This document shows positions 25,490-33,985 of a stretch of 64,000 nucleotides of DNA, piece by piece (positions within the stretch are counted from its first letter, which is position 1; every line of letters begins with the position of its first letter). The position numbers and the translations under genes were made by a program. The stretch lies in NCBI GenBank assembly GCA_963778075.1, contig CAVZTJ010000015.1, positions 496,001 to 560,000 on the forward strand, written 5' to 3'. The stretch is from JASHPR01 sp963778075 (GTDB taxonomy: Bacteria; Actinomycetota; Actinomycetes; Streptosporangiales; Streptosporangiaceae). A model generated the notes under the pieces. It saw only the letters and a program-made list of their open reading frames with translations, did no database searches and was not told the origin of the DNA.

Positions 25490-26463
25490 GCCCAGTTTTC
25501 AGGCATGGCGGGCTCCGGCTCTACCTCCTCAAGCTGCTCGATGAGGCGCCGCGGCACGGCTACGAGGTGATCCGGCTGCTGCAGGACCGCTTCCTCGGGG
25601 TCTACTCACCGTCGCCGGGCACCATCTACCCGCGGCTGGCCAGGCTCGAAGAGGAGGGCCTGGTCACCCACGACGAGGTGGACGGCAAGAAGGTGTACCG
25701 GATCACCGACAAGGGCCGCGAGGAGATCAACGCGCGCCTCGACGACCTGGCGGAGCTCGAGGAGGAGCTCACGCAGTCGGTCCGCGACATCGCTCGCGAG
25801 GTGAGCGAGGACGTCAGGGACACGGTCCGGAACCTGCGCGAGGAGCTCACCTGGGCGGCCCGGGACGTCCGCCGGACGGCCGCGGAGGGCCACGAGCAGG
25901 CGCAGGAGCCCGAGAACGCCAGGGACCGGGCCAGGCGGACAAGGGACGAGGTCAGGGAGAGCGCCCGCCGGGCAAGGGAAGAGGCGCGACGGGGTGCGGA
26001 CGGCTCGGCGGACAGCCGCGATGAGGTCCGGCAGGCGGCCGACGCGCAGCAGGAGGAGGCCAGGCGGGCCAGGCAGCAGCGCGAAGACGCGAGGCAGGCC
26101 GCCCGCGAGGGCCAGCAGCGCGCCCGCGGCGCCCGCAAGGAGTGGGCCGACTGGGCGTCGTCGCAGTGGCCCGGCTGGACCGGGTGGCGGGAGCGGCCCT
26201 GGGGCCAGGGCGGCCGCGGCTGGCCCGGCACGCCGGGTCTGGACGTCGGCATGTTCCGCGACCTGGAGCGGCTCGCCGTCGACTTCGGGCGTGAACTCCG
26301 CAAGGCCGCCTGGAACACCGAATCCATCGGCGAGAACGCGCTCGGTGACCTGCGCTCGATCCTGGAGGAAGCGCTGGCCAGGGTCAAGAACGAGGTCTTC
26401 CGCGGGGCTCCCCCTGATGACCCCGAAGAGGACCAGGAACGCGGCGCCCCCGCCGACTCGTGA
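25486..26463 (+). CDS. PadR-family transcriptional regulator with long coiled C-terminus
   Basis: 325-aa regulator. Residues 1-85 form the PadR winged helix: LRLYLLKLLDEAPRHGYEVI, GTIYPRLARLEEEGLV, DGKKVYRITDKGRE. Ordinary PadR proteins have about 100 further residues; here about 120-220 is a very charged Arg/Glu/Ala segment predicted to form a long coiled coil (RRAREEARRG-type heptads), followed by a Trp/Gly-rich stretch and a helical tail. Translation is coupled to the DUF4097 gene. The charged helix may mediate oligomerisation or interaction with the DUF4097 partner (inference). Confidence 0.88.
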   Translation: MSPVFRHGGLRLYLLKLLDEAPRHGYEVIRLLQDRFLGVYSPSPGTIYPRLARLEEEGLVTHDEVDGKKVYRITDKGREEINARLDDLAELEEELTQSVRDIAREVSEDVRDTVRNLREELTWAARDVRRTAAEGHEQAQEPENARDRARRTRDEVRESARRAREEARRGADGSADSRDEVRQAADAQQEEARRARQQREDARQAAREGQQRARGARKEWADWASSQWPGWTGWRERPWGQGGRGWPGTPGLDVGMFRDLERLAVDFGRELRKAAWNTESIGENALGDLRSILEEALARVKNEVFRGAPPDDPEEDQERGAPADS

Positions 26464-26481
26464 CGCCGACGGCTGGCCTGG

Positions 26482-27444
26482 CTACACCTCGAGCGTGACC
26501 TTGCCGAACAGTTCCCCGGAGATCATCGCGGCCAGGCCGTCGGCGGCCTGAGCCAGCGGCAGCGTGCGGTCGATCAGCGGCCGCACCCCGGTCTGCTGGC
26601 AGAACTGCACCAGGCGGGCAAGTTCGTCCCTGGTGCCCATCGTCGAGCCGACCACGGACAGCTGCAGGAAGAACACCCGGCTCAGGTCGGCGGGCGGCAC
26701 CGAGCCGCTGGTCGCGCCGCAGATCACGATCCGCCCGCCGGGCTTGAGCGCGCGCAGTGAGTGCGCCCAGGTGGCCTCGCCGACCGTCTCCATCACCGCG
26801 TCCACCCGCTCCGGCAGCCGCGCCCCGGACGCGAACGCCTGGTCCGCGCCGAGCGTGAGGGCACGCTCCCGCTTCTCCTCGCTGCGGCTGGTCGCCCAGA
26901 CCCGGAACCCGGCCGCGCGGCCGAGCAGGATCAGCGCGGTGGCGACGCCGCCGCCGGCACCCTGCACCAGCACCGTGGCGCCGGGCGCGATCCCGGCCCG
27001 GGTGAACAGCATCCGGTAGGCGGTCAGGTACGCCGTCGGCAGGCACGCGGCCTCGGCGAAGGACAGCCCGGCCGGCTTGGGCACCAGGTTCCGCCGGGGC
27101 ACGGCGACCCGTTCGGCGAACGTCCCGTCGTACCGCTCGGACAGCAGCGACCTGGCCGGATCCATGGTCTCGTCCCCGGCGGGGTTCTCGGAGATCACCG
27201 CGTGCACCACGACCTCATTGCCGTCGGCGTCGAGGCCCGCGGCGTCGCAGCCGAGCACGATCGGCAGCCGGTCGGCCGAGATGCCGACGCCGCGGAGCGT
27301 CCATACGTCGTGGTGGTTGAGCGCGGCGGACTTGACCGTAATCGTGGTCCACCCGTCCGGCGGGGCGGGCTCCGCGTGCTCCCCGAGTTCCAGGCCGGCC
27401 AGCGGATCTTCGGCGTCAATGCGCGCCGCGGTGACAGCAAACAT
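26482..27444 (-). CDS. Zinc-type alcohol dehydrogenase / quinone oxidoreductase family protein
   Basis: 320-aa medium-chain dehydrogenase/reductase. GroES-like half: ALNHHDVWTLRGVG, VLGCDAAGLDADGNEVVVH; Rossmann half: VLVQGAGGGVATALILLGRA for NADPH binding, followed by TSRSEEKRERALTLGADQAF. The lack of the structural-zinc Cys cluster points to the quinone-oxidoreductase/crotonyl-type group. ATG 27444 (MFAVTAARIDAEDPL) is chosen. Convergent with padR, 18 nt apart. Confidence 0.9.
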   Translation of the reverse strand: MFAVTAARIDAEDPLAGLELGEHAEPAPPDGWTTITVKSAALNHHDVWTLRGVGISADRLPIVLGCDAAGLDADGNEVVVHAVISENPAGDETMDPARSLLSERYDGTFAERVAVPRRNLVPKPAGLSFAEAACLPTAYLTAYRMLFTRAGIAPGATVLVQGAGGGVATALILLGRAAGFRVWATSRSEEKRERALTLGADQAFASGARLPERVDAVMETVGEATWAHSLRALKPGGRIVICGATSGSVPPADLSRVFFLQLSVVGSTMGTRDELARLVQFCQQTGVRPLIDRTLPLAQAADGLAAMISGELFGKVTLEV

Positions 27445-27510
27445 GTTCTGGACCTTAGCGCTGCCGGGGACGGATGCGCCGCGCGGGCGTACCGGTGCGA
27501 GAGGGATTTG

Positions 27511-27619
27511 TGCGGGGGCGGAAGGGCTGGTGCACGGGGGCGGAAGGGGTGGCTGCACGGGGCGGAAGGGATGGGTGCACGTGGGCGGAAGGGGTGGGTG
27601 CACGGGGCGGGAAGAGAAG
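27511..27619. repeat. 20-23 bp tandem repeat, five units
   Basis: Five consecutive units of 20-23 bp starting at 27511, 27531, 27554, 27576 and 27599, consensus TGCACGGGGGCGGAAGGG(G)TGG. They fill the 297-bp gap between the divergent oxidoreductase and CGNR genes. G-rich on the plus strand, so G-quadruplex formation is possible. Confidence 0.85.
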
Positions 27620-27741
27620 AGTCACTCAATCGCGACGCTTCGTGTCGGATATGTGCCTCAATTGCGACAGCGGGTCGGCTGGGGTTGTGCCATACTTTTC
27701 GGCGGGCCGCGACACTCCAACCTCCCGCACTAAGGACCGCA

Positions 27742-28305
27742 GTGGATCTCACGTCCTATGCCGAGCTCGCGGTGCGTCTCGTGAATTCTGCCGCTGGCGT
27801 TGACAGCGAGACCGACCAACTCGGCACCACTGGAGCTTTCCGCGCGTTCGTGGGCGATTATCCGCTCCTGCGCGGGCCGTGGACCCATCATGACCTTGAT
27901 GCACTGCGGATGCTGCGCACCGAACTTACCGACGTTTTTGTCGCGGCCGCCCAGCGCGATCACGCCACCGCGGCCGAGCGGCTCAACGCGCTGCTCGTGC
28001 AGTATCCAATTCGCCCGACGCTGGTGCGCCACGACCGCTCGCGCTGGCACCTGCACCTGGACGAGAGCGGGTCGCTCTCGGACCGGTACGCGGCGGGCGC
28101 GATCGCCGGCGCGGCCGCGGTCGCCGCGCAATGCGGAATGAGCCACCTCGGCATCTGCAAGCTCCCCGACTGCCGCTGCGTCTTCATCGATGCCAGCGCA
28201 GGCCGGGCCAGCCTTTGCTGCGCCAAGCATTGCGGCAGCAAGGCGAATGTGACCGCGCTTCCCAGTCACCGGCGTTCGGCGAACGGCTACTCGGCCGCGG
28301 GCTAG
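27742..28305 (+). CDS. CGNR zinc-finger / ABATE-domain regulator
   Basis: 187-aa protein of the ABATE-CGNR family, usually considered stress-linked transcription factors. N-terminus DLTSYAELAVRLVNS is typical; the C-terminal zinc finger is CKLPDCRCVFIDASAGRASLCCAKHCGSKANV (four or more Cys). Note the signature CGNR reads CGSK. GTG 27742 follows AAGGA (27732-27736). The upstream frame stays open a long way but only antisense to the oxidoreductase gene. Confidence 0.88.
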   Translation: MDLTSYAELAVRLVNSAAGVDSETDQLGTTGAFRAFVGDYPLLRGPWTHHDLDALRMLRTELTDVFVAAAQRDHATAAERLNALLVQYPIRPTLVRHDRSRWHLHLDESGSLSDRYAAGAIAGAAAVAAQCGMSHLGICKLPDCRCVFIDASAGRASLCCAKHCGSKANVTALPSHRRSANGYSAAG

Positions 28306-28553
28306 AGCACGGCAGCCGATCACTTCCTGCACGGTAGACATCGTGCCGCCCGCTGATCTGCGGCCAGCTACTTCTGTAGGCAGCTAAGCCGTCACCTCCG
28401 TTATCGAAAAGACACCGAACGCCTCCTTCTCAGGCCCAGAAACGATCATTAGGATCACACCTACTCATGGCCGTATGGCCGTCGTATGGGTTACAACGCC
28501 CCTATGACCTCTTGGCGGGCCAGCCGACTCGCCTTAACGGGAGGGAAAGAATC

Positions 28554-30233
28554 ATGGCGACAGCTCAGCCCGGCGCGGCGCCAGCACAAGACCACGTAAT
28601 GAAGCGCGCGGTGGGCCTGCGCGCGCTGACTATGATCTCGCTTGGCTCGATCATTGGCTCGGGCTGGCTGCTCGGTGCGCTCAATGCATCTAAGGTGGCA
28701 GGCGCCGCGTCGATCATTTCGTGGGTGCTCGCCGGTATCGTGCTCGCCGTGCTCGCGCTGGTGCACGCCGAGCTAGGCTCTACCTACCCGGTGTCGGGCG
28801 GCACCGCCCGGTTCCCGTACATGGTGTTCGGCTCGCTCGGCGGGTTCACCGGCGGCTGGATGGCGTTCGTCCAGGCGGTGACGATCCCGCCGATCGAGAT
28901 AGAAGCCGCGGAGGGCTTCCTCAACTCCAAGTTCCCCAGCCTCGGCCTGCTGCACACCAACGGCACGCTCACCGGCAACGGCATCTTGCTGGGCCTCGGC
29001 TTCATGATCGTGTTCACGATCATCAACCTGGTCGGCGTGCGCTGGCTCGCGGAGACCAACGCGATCGCGCTCGTCTGGAAGCTCCTGATCCCCACGATCA
29101 CGATCTTCGCGCTCATCATCGTGGTGTTCCACACCAGCAACTTCTCGGCCGGCGGCGGGTTCGCGCCGTACGGCTTCCACGGCATCTTCGCCGCCCTGCC
29201 GCTGGGCGTGGTGTTCGCGGCCGAAGGATTCGAGCAGGCCATTCAGGTCGGCGGCGAGGCGGAGAACCCGCAGAAGAACATCCCCCTCGCGGTCGTCGGG
29301 TCCATGATCATCGGAATCATTATCTACCTGGCGCTCGAGGTGGCGTTCATCGGTGCGCTCGACCCGGCCAACCTGGTTCACGGCTGGGCCAACCCGATCC
29401 CCGGCCTGGGTGCCTTCGGCCCGTACGCAACGCTGGCGACGTCGGCGGGCATGGGCTGGCTGTCCACGCTGCTGGTCATCGACGCGGTCGTGTCGCCGGC
29501 CGCGACCGGGCTGGTGTACCTGGGCACCTCCTCCCGGCTGTCCTACGGCCTGGGCCGGAACGGTTACTTCCCGCGGGAGATCAGCCGTATCAGCAGGACC
29601 GGCGTCCCGGTGACCTCCATCATCATCTGCTTCGTCGTCGGCATGCTGTGCTTCCTGCCGTTCCCGAGCTGGACCGGCCTGGTCGGCCTGGTTACGTCGG
29701 CGACCGTGCTCATGTACGCGTTCGCCCCGCTCTCCCTCGGTGGCCTGCGCAAGTCCGATCCGGACCGCCCGCGGGCCTACCGTCTGCCGGCCGCGAAGGT
29801 GCTGTGCCCGCTGTCGTTCGCCCTGGCGAACATGATCATCTACTTCGCGGGCTGGTCCACGGTGTTCTGGCTGTACATGTTCATCGTCCTCGGCTTCATC
29901 ATCTTCGTGGCCTACCAGGTCTCGATCCCGGCCGAGCGCCGCACGATCATCGACTGGCGCGCCGCGTCGTGGCTCGTCCCGTGGCTGATCGGCCTGGCAC
30001 TCATCTCCTGGCAGGGCCAGTACACCAGTTCGCCGAGCACGGTGTTCGGCCTGACGCTCGACCCCACGAAGAACCTGCCGACCTGGTGGGACCTGCTGGT
30101 GATCGCCTTCTGGAGCACGGTGGTCTACTACTGGGCCGTGGCGGTCACCATGTCCACGAACAAGGTCCAGGCCGCCGTGCGCGACGTGGAAAACGAAGCC
30201 GCGTCGGCGGAGGAGCTCACCGTCGCCGGGTGA
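28554..30233 (+). CDS. APC-superfamily amino acid permease
   Basis: 559-aa inner-membrane permease with 12-13 hydrophobic segments. GSIIGSGWLLGALNASKVAGAA is the first helix with the unwound GSG substrate motif of APC transporters; AEGFEQAIQVGGEAENPQKNIPLAVVGS is the amphipathic loop/helix 6-7 region. The protein is longer than standard 450-480-aa members, with an extended C-terminus ending NKVQAAVRDVENEAASAEEL. ATG 28554 follows GGGAGGG by 8 nt. A strong terminator follows. Substrate not predictable from sequence. Confidence 0.93.
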   Translation: MATAQPGAAPAQDHVMKRAVGLRALTMISLGSIIGSGWLLGALNASKVAGAASIISWVLAGIVLAVLALVHAELGSTYPVSGGTARFPYMVFGSLGGFTGGWMAFVQAVTIPPIEIEAAEGFLNSKFPSLGLLHTNGTLTGNGILLGLGFMIVFTIINLVGVRWLAETNAIALVWKLLIPTITIFALIIVVFHTSNFSAGGGFAPYGFHGIFAALPLGVVFAAEGFEQAIQVGGEAENPQKNIPLAVVGSMIIGIIIYLALEVAFIGALDPANLVHGWANPIPGLGAFGPYATLATSAGMGWLSTLLVIDAVVSPAATGLVYLGTSSRLSYGLGRNGYFPREISRISRTGVPVTSIIICFVVGMLCFLPFPSWTGLVGLVTSATVLMYAFAPLSLGGLRKSDPDRPRAYRLPAAKVLCPLSFALANMIIYFAGWSTVFWLYMFIVLGFIIFVAYQVSIPAERRTIIDWRAASWLVPWLIGLALISWQGQYTSSPSTVFGLTLDPTKNLPTWWDLLVIAFWSTVVYYWAVAVTMSTNKVQAAVRDVENEAASAEELTVAG

Positions 30234-30250
30234 CGCCCGGTTCGCCCGAA

Positions 30251-30291
30251 AGTGCGGGGCGGTCACGGCCTAGCCGTGACCGCCCCGCACT
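30251..30291. terminator. Bidirectional intrinsic terminator
   Basis: Perfect 19-bp inverted repeat (30251-30269 and 30273-30291) with a 3-nt loop, flanked by GAA on the left and CTTT on the right. It lies between the convergent permease and universal-stress genes and should stop transcription from both sides. Confidence 0.92.
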
Positions 30292-30308
30292 CTTTGGCCC
30301 AGAGCTGA

Positions 30309-30746
30309 TCAGCCGCTCTGCCTGACCACCACGACCGGGCAGTGCGCCTGAGTCACGCAATGCAGCGAGACCGAGCCCATGAGCATGCCGCGGAAGCTGC
30401 TGCGGCCGTGCGAGCCGACGACCAGCAGGCTGGCCCCGCGGCTCGCCTCGACCAGCGCCTCGGACGCGTTGCCCGCCTTGAGCGTGCGCACAACGTCGAT
30501 ACCGTCGGTCGAGGGCGCGTTCGCCAGCGCCTCCTCGAACGACTTCTCTGCCTCTTTCTCGACCTCCGGGTAGTACTCATGCGCCCTGGTGCCGATGATC
30601 GAGACCAGCGCGGGGAACGCGTGCAGGATCTGCAGCCCCAGCCCGCGAAGGCGCGCCTCCTCGACCGCCCAGGCAAGCGCCGCCGCCGATAGCGGCGATC
30701 CATCAATTCCTACGACAATGCGTCCATTACCAGAATTACCGCTCAC
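30309..30746 (-). CDS. Universal stress protein (UspA family)
   Basis: 145-aa Usp. ATP-binding pattern present: RIVVGIDGSPLSAAALAWA at the N-terminus and LLVVGSHGRSSFRGMLMGSVS (G-x2-G-x9-G-S/T) at the C-terminus. GTG 30746 gives the standard length; the longer frame from 30806 adds 20 non-family residues. Actinobacterial Usp proteins of this type are often dormancy/hypoxia-linked; nothing here shows its regulation. Confidence 0.92.
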   Translation of the reverse strand: MSGNSGNGRIVVGIDGSPLSAAALAWAVEEARLRGLGLQILHAFPALVSIIGTRAHEYYPEVEKEAEKSFEEALANAPSTDGIDVVRTLKAGNASEALVEASRGASLLVVGSHGRSSFRGMLMGSVSLHCVTQAHCPVVVVRQSG

Positions 30747-30874
30747 CAGACTCGCCCCCAGATGGGCTCGGAAGTTGATGTTGAGAGCAGTTCTATACCA
30801 CTCCACGCGGCTTCGCTAGCCTCTGCCCGCCGCACCTGGGCCCGGGCCAGGCGCGCCAGGAAAATCCGGCCCCG

Positions 30875-31201
30875 TCAGGAATGGCGCACCGGCCAGTAGC
30901 GCATGAGCACCCGGCCCTCGATCAGCTCGGCCGGCACCGGCCCGAACGCGCGGCTGTCCACGGCCCCGGCCTCCGGGTTGTCAGACTCCAGCCACCAGCC
31001 GTCCGCCTCGGGCCGCGCGGCACGCTTCACCAGCAGCAGCCCCGGCCGCCCCGGATGCTGCGCGATGACGAGCTGCCGCGGCCGGATCCGCGGCGCGCGC
31101 CCCGGCCGGATGCTGCGCCGCACGAGCAGCCAGTCCCCGGGCCACAGCGACGGCTCCATGGACCGTTCTGCCACCGCAACCCGCCACAGCGGCCAGCGCA
31201 T
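30875..31201 (-). CDS. sodX: Nickel-superoxide-dismutase maturation protease (S26 type)
   Basis: 108-aa signal-peptidase-like serine protease. The Ser/Lys dyad is visible: Ser14 in ERSMEPSLWPGDWLLV and Lys59 in LLVKRAARPE; SDNPEAGAVDSRAFGPVP is the conserved S26 box. It lacks a clear membrane anchor and is far shorter than true signal peptidases, and stands divergent to sodN, exactly the pairing in which this protease removes the NiSOD leader to expose His1. Assigned on this context. Confidence 0.9.
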   Translation of the reverse strand: MRWPLWRVAVAERSMEPSLWPGDWLLVRRSIRPGRAPRIRPRQLVIAQHPGRPGLLLVKRAARPEADGWWLESDNPEAGAVDSRAFGPVPAELIEGRVLMRYWPVRHS

Positions 31202-31346
31202 CCAGCCTCCCTCTCTCAGACCAGCCCGTCACCGCAACCCGCCCCAGAACACCCAGCACATCCCTCCTCCCTCCGCTGAATGGTCCGTAGGTCAAGGGGT
31301 AGTGTCGGTCCGGAGACCATGATCTGAAGAGGAGAGAAGGAGATCA

Positions 31347-31757
31347 ATGAGGCTGCTCGCACGTCTTCTCGAGCCGAGGGCCACTGCGCACGCTCACTGT
31401 GACCTCCCCTGCGGCGTCTACGACCCCGCTCAGGCACGGATCGAAGCCGAATCGGTCAAGGCGATCTGCGAAAAGTACCAGCAGAACACCGATCCCGAGT
31501 TCCGCGCCCGCGCCATCGACATCAAGGAACAGCGGTCTGAGCTTGTCAAGCACCACCTCTGGGTGCTGTGGACCGACTACTTCAAGCCGCCGCACTTCGA
31601 GAAGTACCCGCAGCTGAACCAGCTGTTCAACGAGGCGACCAAGCTCGCGGGCGGCGGTGGCGGCACCAAGGCGAGCAGCGATCCGGCCGTGGCAGACAAG
31701 CTGCTCGGCAAGATCGACGACATCAGCAAGATTTTCTGGGAGACGAAGCAGGGCTGA
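31347..31757 (+). CDS. sodN: Nickel-containing superoxide dismutase
   Basis: 136-aa precursor of NiSOD, which dismutates superoxide in the cytoplasm. A 16-residue leader (MRLLARLLEPRATAHA) precedes the Ni-hook HCDLPCGVYDP: after cleavage His1, Cys2 and Cys6 ligate nickel. The rest is a four-helix bundle with IKEQRSELVKHHLWVLWTDYFKP. An insertion of glycines (LAGGGGGTKASSD) is near residue 105. ATG 31347 follows AAGGAG. In Streptomyces sodN is induced by nickel; no clear Nur box was seen here. Confidence 0.97.
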   Translation: MRLLARLLEPRATAHAHCDLPCGVYDPAQARIEAESVKAICEKYQQNTDPEFRARAIDIKEQRSELVKHHLWVLWTDYFKPPHFEKYPQLNQLFNEATKLAGGGGGTKASSDPAVADKLLGKIDDISKIFWETKQG

Positions 31758-31784
31758 TACCGACGGTATCCAGCCAGAACCACA

Positions 31785-31827
31785 AGCGGAGGACCACGCG
31801 GGCTACTGCCCGTCGCGGTCCTCCGCT
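31785..31827. terminator. Stem-loop after sodN
   Basis: Inverted arms AGCGGAGGACC (31785-31795) and GGTCCTCCGCT (31817-31827), with additional pairing GCGGGC/GCCCG inside. It starts 27 nt after the sodN stop; no T-run follows, typical of actinobacterial terminators. Confidence 0.75.
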
Positions 31828-31891
31828 GCATTGGGGTGCCGCCGCGGGCCGCGCGCCGCGTCAGAGTCACGGCCCGCTCGCGGTAGGTTGC

Positions 31892-31962
31892 ATGCAGAGC
31901 CAAGAACATGCAGAGCCAAGAACCCGCCGAGGCGGGTAAAGCCACAAGCCCGCGGTGGCGGG
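31892..31962. repeat. Direct repeat plus two small hairpins upstream of the anti-sigma gene
   Basis: A 16-bp direct repeat (ATGCAGAGCCAAGAAC at 31892 and 31908) is followed by two short hairpins CCCGCC-GA-GGCGGG (31923-31936) and CCCGC-GGTG-GCGGG (31949-31962). This is the 5' region of the rsbW-like/sigma operon; a regulatory role is possible but unproven. Confidence 0.55.
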
Positions 31963-32017
31963 ACAGCCAACTAGTCCGCAGCCGCGGGCCAATACCTGGC
32001 GGTGTGGGAGGGCACAC

Positions 32018-32542
32018 GTGAGGGAAGAAACGACCACGTCGGCAGCCGGTACAGCCGTCACGGGGGCGGCGAGCGGACTGGCAGCGGGCGGGGCCGGCGC
32101 GACCGAAACCGGCCAGCCCGCCGCGGCATCGCGAGGAAAGCCAGCCGAGCGCCGCGAGGCACAGGACAGGGTCACTGTGCGCCTGCCAGCCGAGGGGGCG
32201 TACCTGTCGGTGCTGCGTACCGCGACCGCCGGGCTGGCCGCTCGCCTTGACTTCACCCTGGACGAGATCGAGGACCTGCGGATCGCGGTGGACGAGGCCT
32301 GCGCCATGCTGCTCAGCCAGGCGGTGCCGGGAAGCAACCTGGAATGCGGCTTCACGCTCAGCCAGGACACGATGACGATCGCCGTGTCCGTTCCTTGCCT
32401 GGATCCGGAGCAGCCAGCCAGCGACACCTTCGCCTGGACCGTGCTTACCGCGCTGGCCGGAAGCGTGGACGCGAGCGTAGGCCCCGACGACGTGCTGACC
32501 ATCGTGCTGCGGAAGACAAGAGAGTCGTCGGGGTCAGTGTGA
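32018..32542 (+). CDS. RsbW/SpoIIAB-like anti-sigma factor (HATPase)
   Basis: 174-aa GHKL-type ATP-binding protein. After a ~50-residue disordered Ala/Gly-rich leader, RVTVRLPAEGAYLSVLRTATAGLAARLDFT and IEDLRIAVDEACAMLL (N-box region with Asp-Glu-Ala) match anti-sigma RsbW proteins; VLTIVLRK closes the fold. GTG 32018 follows GGGAGG. It overlaps the sigma gene start in a GTGA, so anti-sigma and sigma are made in step. No anti-anti-sigma gene is adjacent. Confidence 0.88.
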   Translation: MREETTTSAAGTAVTGAASGLAAGGAGATETGQPAAASRGKPAERREAQDRVTVRLPAEGAYLSVLRTATAGLAARLDFTLDEIEDLRIAVDEACAMLLSQAVPGSNLECGFTLSQDTMTIAVSVPCLDPEQPASDTFAWTVLTALAGSVDASVGPDDVLTIVLRKTRESSGSV

Positions 32543-33510
32543 CGGGGGAGATCGAGGTCGCTTTGACCGAGGAGTTCGAGACCACAGTGGCCGAACAGGC
32601 CGAAGACCTGGCGGTCGGTGAGACCGCCGGCGATTCGGCGGTCATTGATTTCCAGGAGGCGGGGCAAGGCGAGGCCGTCGACATCGACGCCCTCGTCGAG
32701 GGTGCCGGCGAGGCGGCCGCAACGCTCGGGACCGCGAAGATCCAGCACGCCGCGCGCGAGCGCGGGCGGGCCAGGGAGCTGTTCGAAAAGCTCTCGACGC
32801 TGCCCCAGGACGACTCGGAGCGGCAGCGGCTCCGCGGCGAGCTGGTCGAGCTGCACCTGCCGCTGGTCGAGTACCTGGCGCGCAGGTTCAGGAACCGCGG
32901 CGAGTGGCTCGACGATCTTACCCAGGTGGCCACGATCGGGCTGATCAAGTCCATCGACAGGTTCGACCTCAGCCGTGGCGTCGAGTTCTCCACATATGCG
33001 ACGCCGACCATTGTCGGAGAGATAAAGCGGCATTTCCGCGACAAGGGGTGGGCTGTCCGGGTTCCGCGGCGGTTGCAGGAGCTCAAGCTGGCGCTGACCA
33101 AGGCGATCAGCGATCTCGCCCAGCGGCTCGGCCGGGCGCCCACCGTGGCCGAGCTGGCGGCTCACCTGCAGATGAGCGAGGAAGAGGTGCTCGAGGGCCT
33201 GGAGTCGGCCAACGCGTACTCCACGGTCTCGCTCGACGCGCCGGACTCGGGTGACGAGGACGCCCCGGCAGTGGCCGAATCCTTGGGAATGCTCGACGAC
33301 GCCCTGGAGGGCGTGGAGTACCGGGAATCGCTCAAGCCGCTGCTCGAGCGCCTGCCGCCGCGGGAGAAGCGGATCCTGATGCTGCGCTTCTTCGGCAACA
33401 TGACCCAGTCGCAGATCGCCACCGAACTCGGCATTTCGCAGATGCACGTCTCCCGGCTGCTCGCCAGGACGCTGACGCAGCTCCGCGAGGGGCTCACCAC
33501 AGACGAGTAG
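32539..33510 (+). CDS. SigB/SigF-type RNA polymerase sigma factor
   Basis: 323-aa group-3 sigma factor. Region 2: LHLPLVEYLARRFRNRGEWLDDLTQVATIGLIKSIDRFD and EFSTYATPTIVGEIKRHFRDKGW; region 3: RRLQELKLALTKAISDLAQRLGRAPTVAELA; region 4: LPPREKRILMLRFFGNMTQSQIATELGISQMHVSRLLAR with the helix-turn-helix. A 70-residue acidic N-terminal extension precedes region 2 and is unusual. GTG 32539 overlaps the anti-sigma stop. It probably directs a stress or differentiation regulon under control of the upstream anti-sigma. Confidence 0.93.
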   Translation: MTGEIEVALTEEFETTVAEQAEDLAVGETAGDSAVIDFQEAGQGEAVDIDALVEGAGEAAATLGTAKIQHAARERGRARELFEKLSTLPQDDSERQRLRGELVELHLPLVEYLARRFRNRGEWLDDLTQVATIGLIKSIDRFDLSRGVEFSTYATPTIVGEIKRHFRDKGWAVRVPRRLQELKLALTKAISDLAQRLGRAPTVAELAAHLQMSEEEVLEGLESANAYSTVSLDAPDSGDEDAPAVAESLGMLDDALEGVEYRESLKPLLERLPPREKRILMLRFFGNMTQSQIATELGISQMHVSRLLARTLTQLREGLTTDE

Positions 33511-33517
33511 CCCGGGC

Positions 33518-33985
33518 TTACCCCCTGCCGTCGGCCGGCGGCTCGGGCGGCAGGCTGGCCAGGGCACGGAAGCTCTGCGGGACGAACAGCGTGGCCAGCC
33601 CGGCGAGTCCCAGCAGGATGCCCGGTACGCCCCAGGCATACCGGTGTGCCTGCAGCAGGTAGACGCTTATCAGGACGCAGAACAGCTGCGTGATCACGGC
33701 CGGGGTGCGGCTCCACGCCTTGAGGCGGATGATCCCCAGTGCGACGTATCCGAGCGCGATCGCGGCTGCCAGCCCGATCACCGTCAGCGCGATCCCGCTA
33801 TTGACGTGATAGGACTTGCCGGTAGCCGCGTCGACCCCCGCCAGTACCGAGGCAATAAGTATTCCGGCCGCCTCGACGGCCTGTATCGCGGCTGCCCAGG
33901 TCAGCGTGCTCGGACGCTGCGCAAGCTCCGGCTCCGCCGCCTCGCTAACCTGAGCGCGTGCGCGCGCTCTTGATCGTGAACCCAC
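33518..33985 (-). CDS. Four-helix membrane protein of unknown function
   Basis: 155-aa protein with four predicted membrane helices (AAAIQAVEAAGILIASVLAG, IALTVIGLAAAIALGYVALG, AVITQLFCVLISVYLLQAH, VPGILLGLAGLATLFVP). Similar small integral membrane proteins are common in actinobacteria; no functional motif. It converges with the sigma gene 7 nt away, and its only in-frame start (GTG 33985) overlaps the divergent lipid-kinase start by 28 nt. Confidence 0.78.
   Translation of the reverse strand: MGSRSRARARAQVSEAAEPELAQRPSTLTWAAAIQAVEAAGILIASVLAGVDAATGKSYHVNSGIALTVIGLAAAIALGYVALGIIRLKAWSRTPAVITQLFCVLISVYLLQAHRYAWGVPGILLGLAGLATLFVPQSFRALASLPPEPPADGRG

Noticed and set aside
27511..27619. CRISPR-like array
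   Set aside because: Tandem units of 20-23 bp without spacers.
32018..33510. Complete RsbV-RsbW-sigma partner switch
   Set aside because: Only anti-sigma and sigma are present; no STAS-domain protein or RsbU phosphatase lies nearby.
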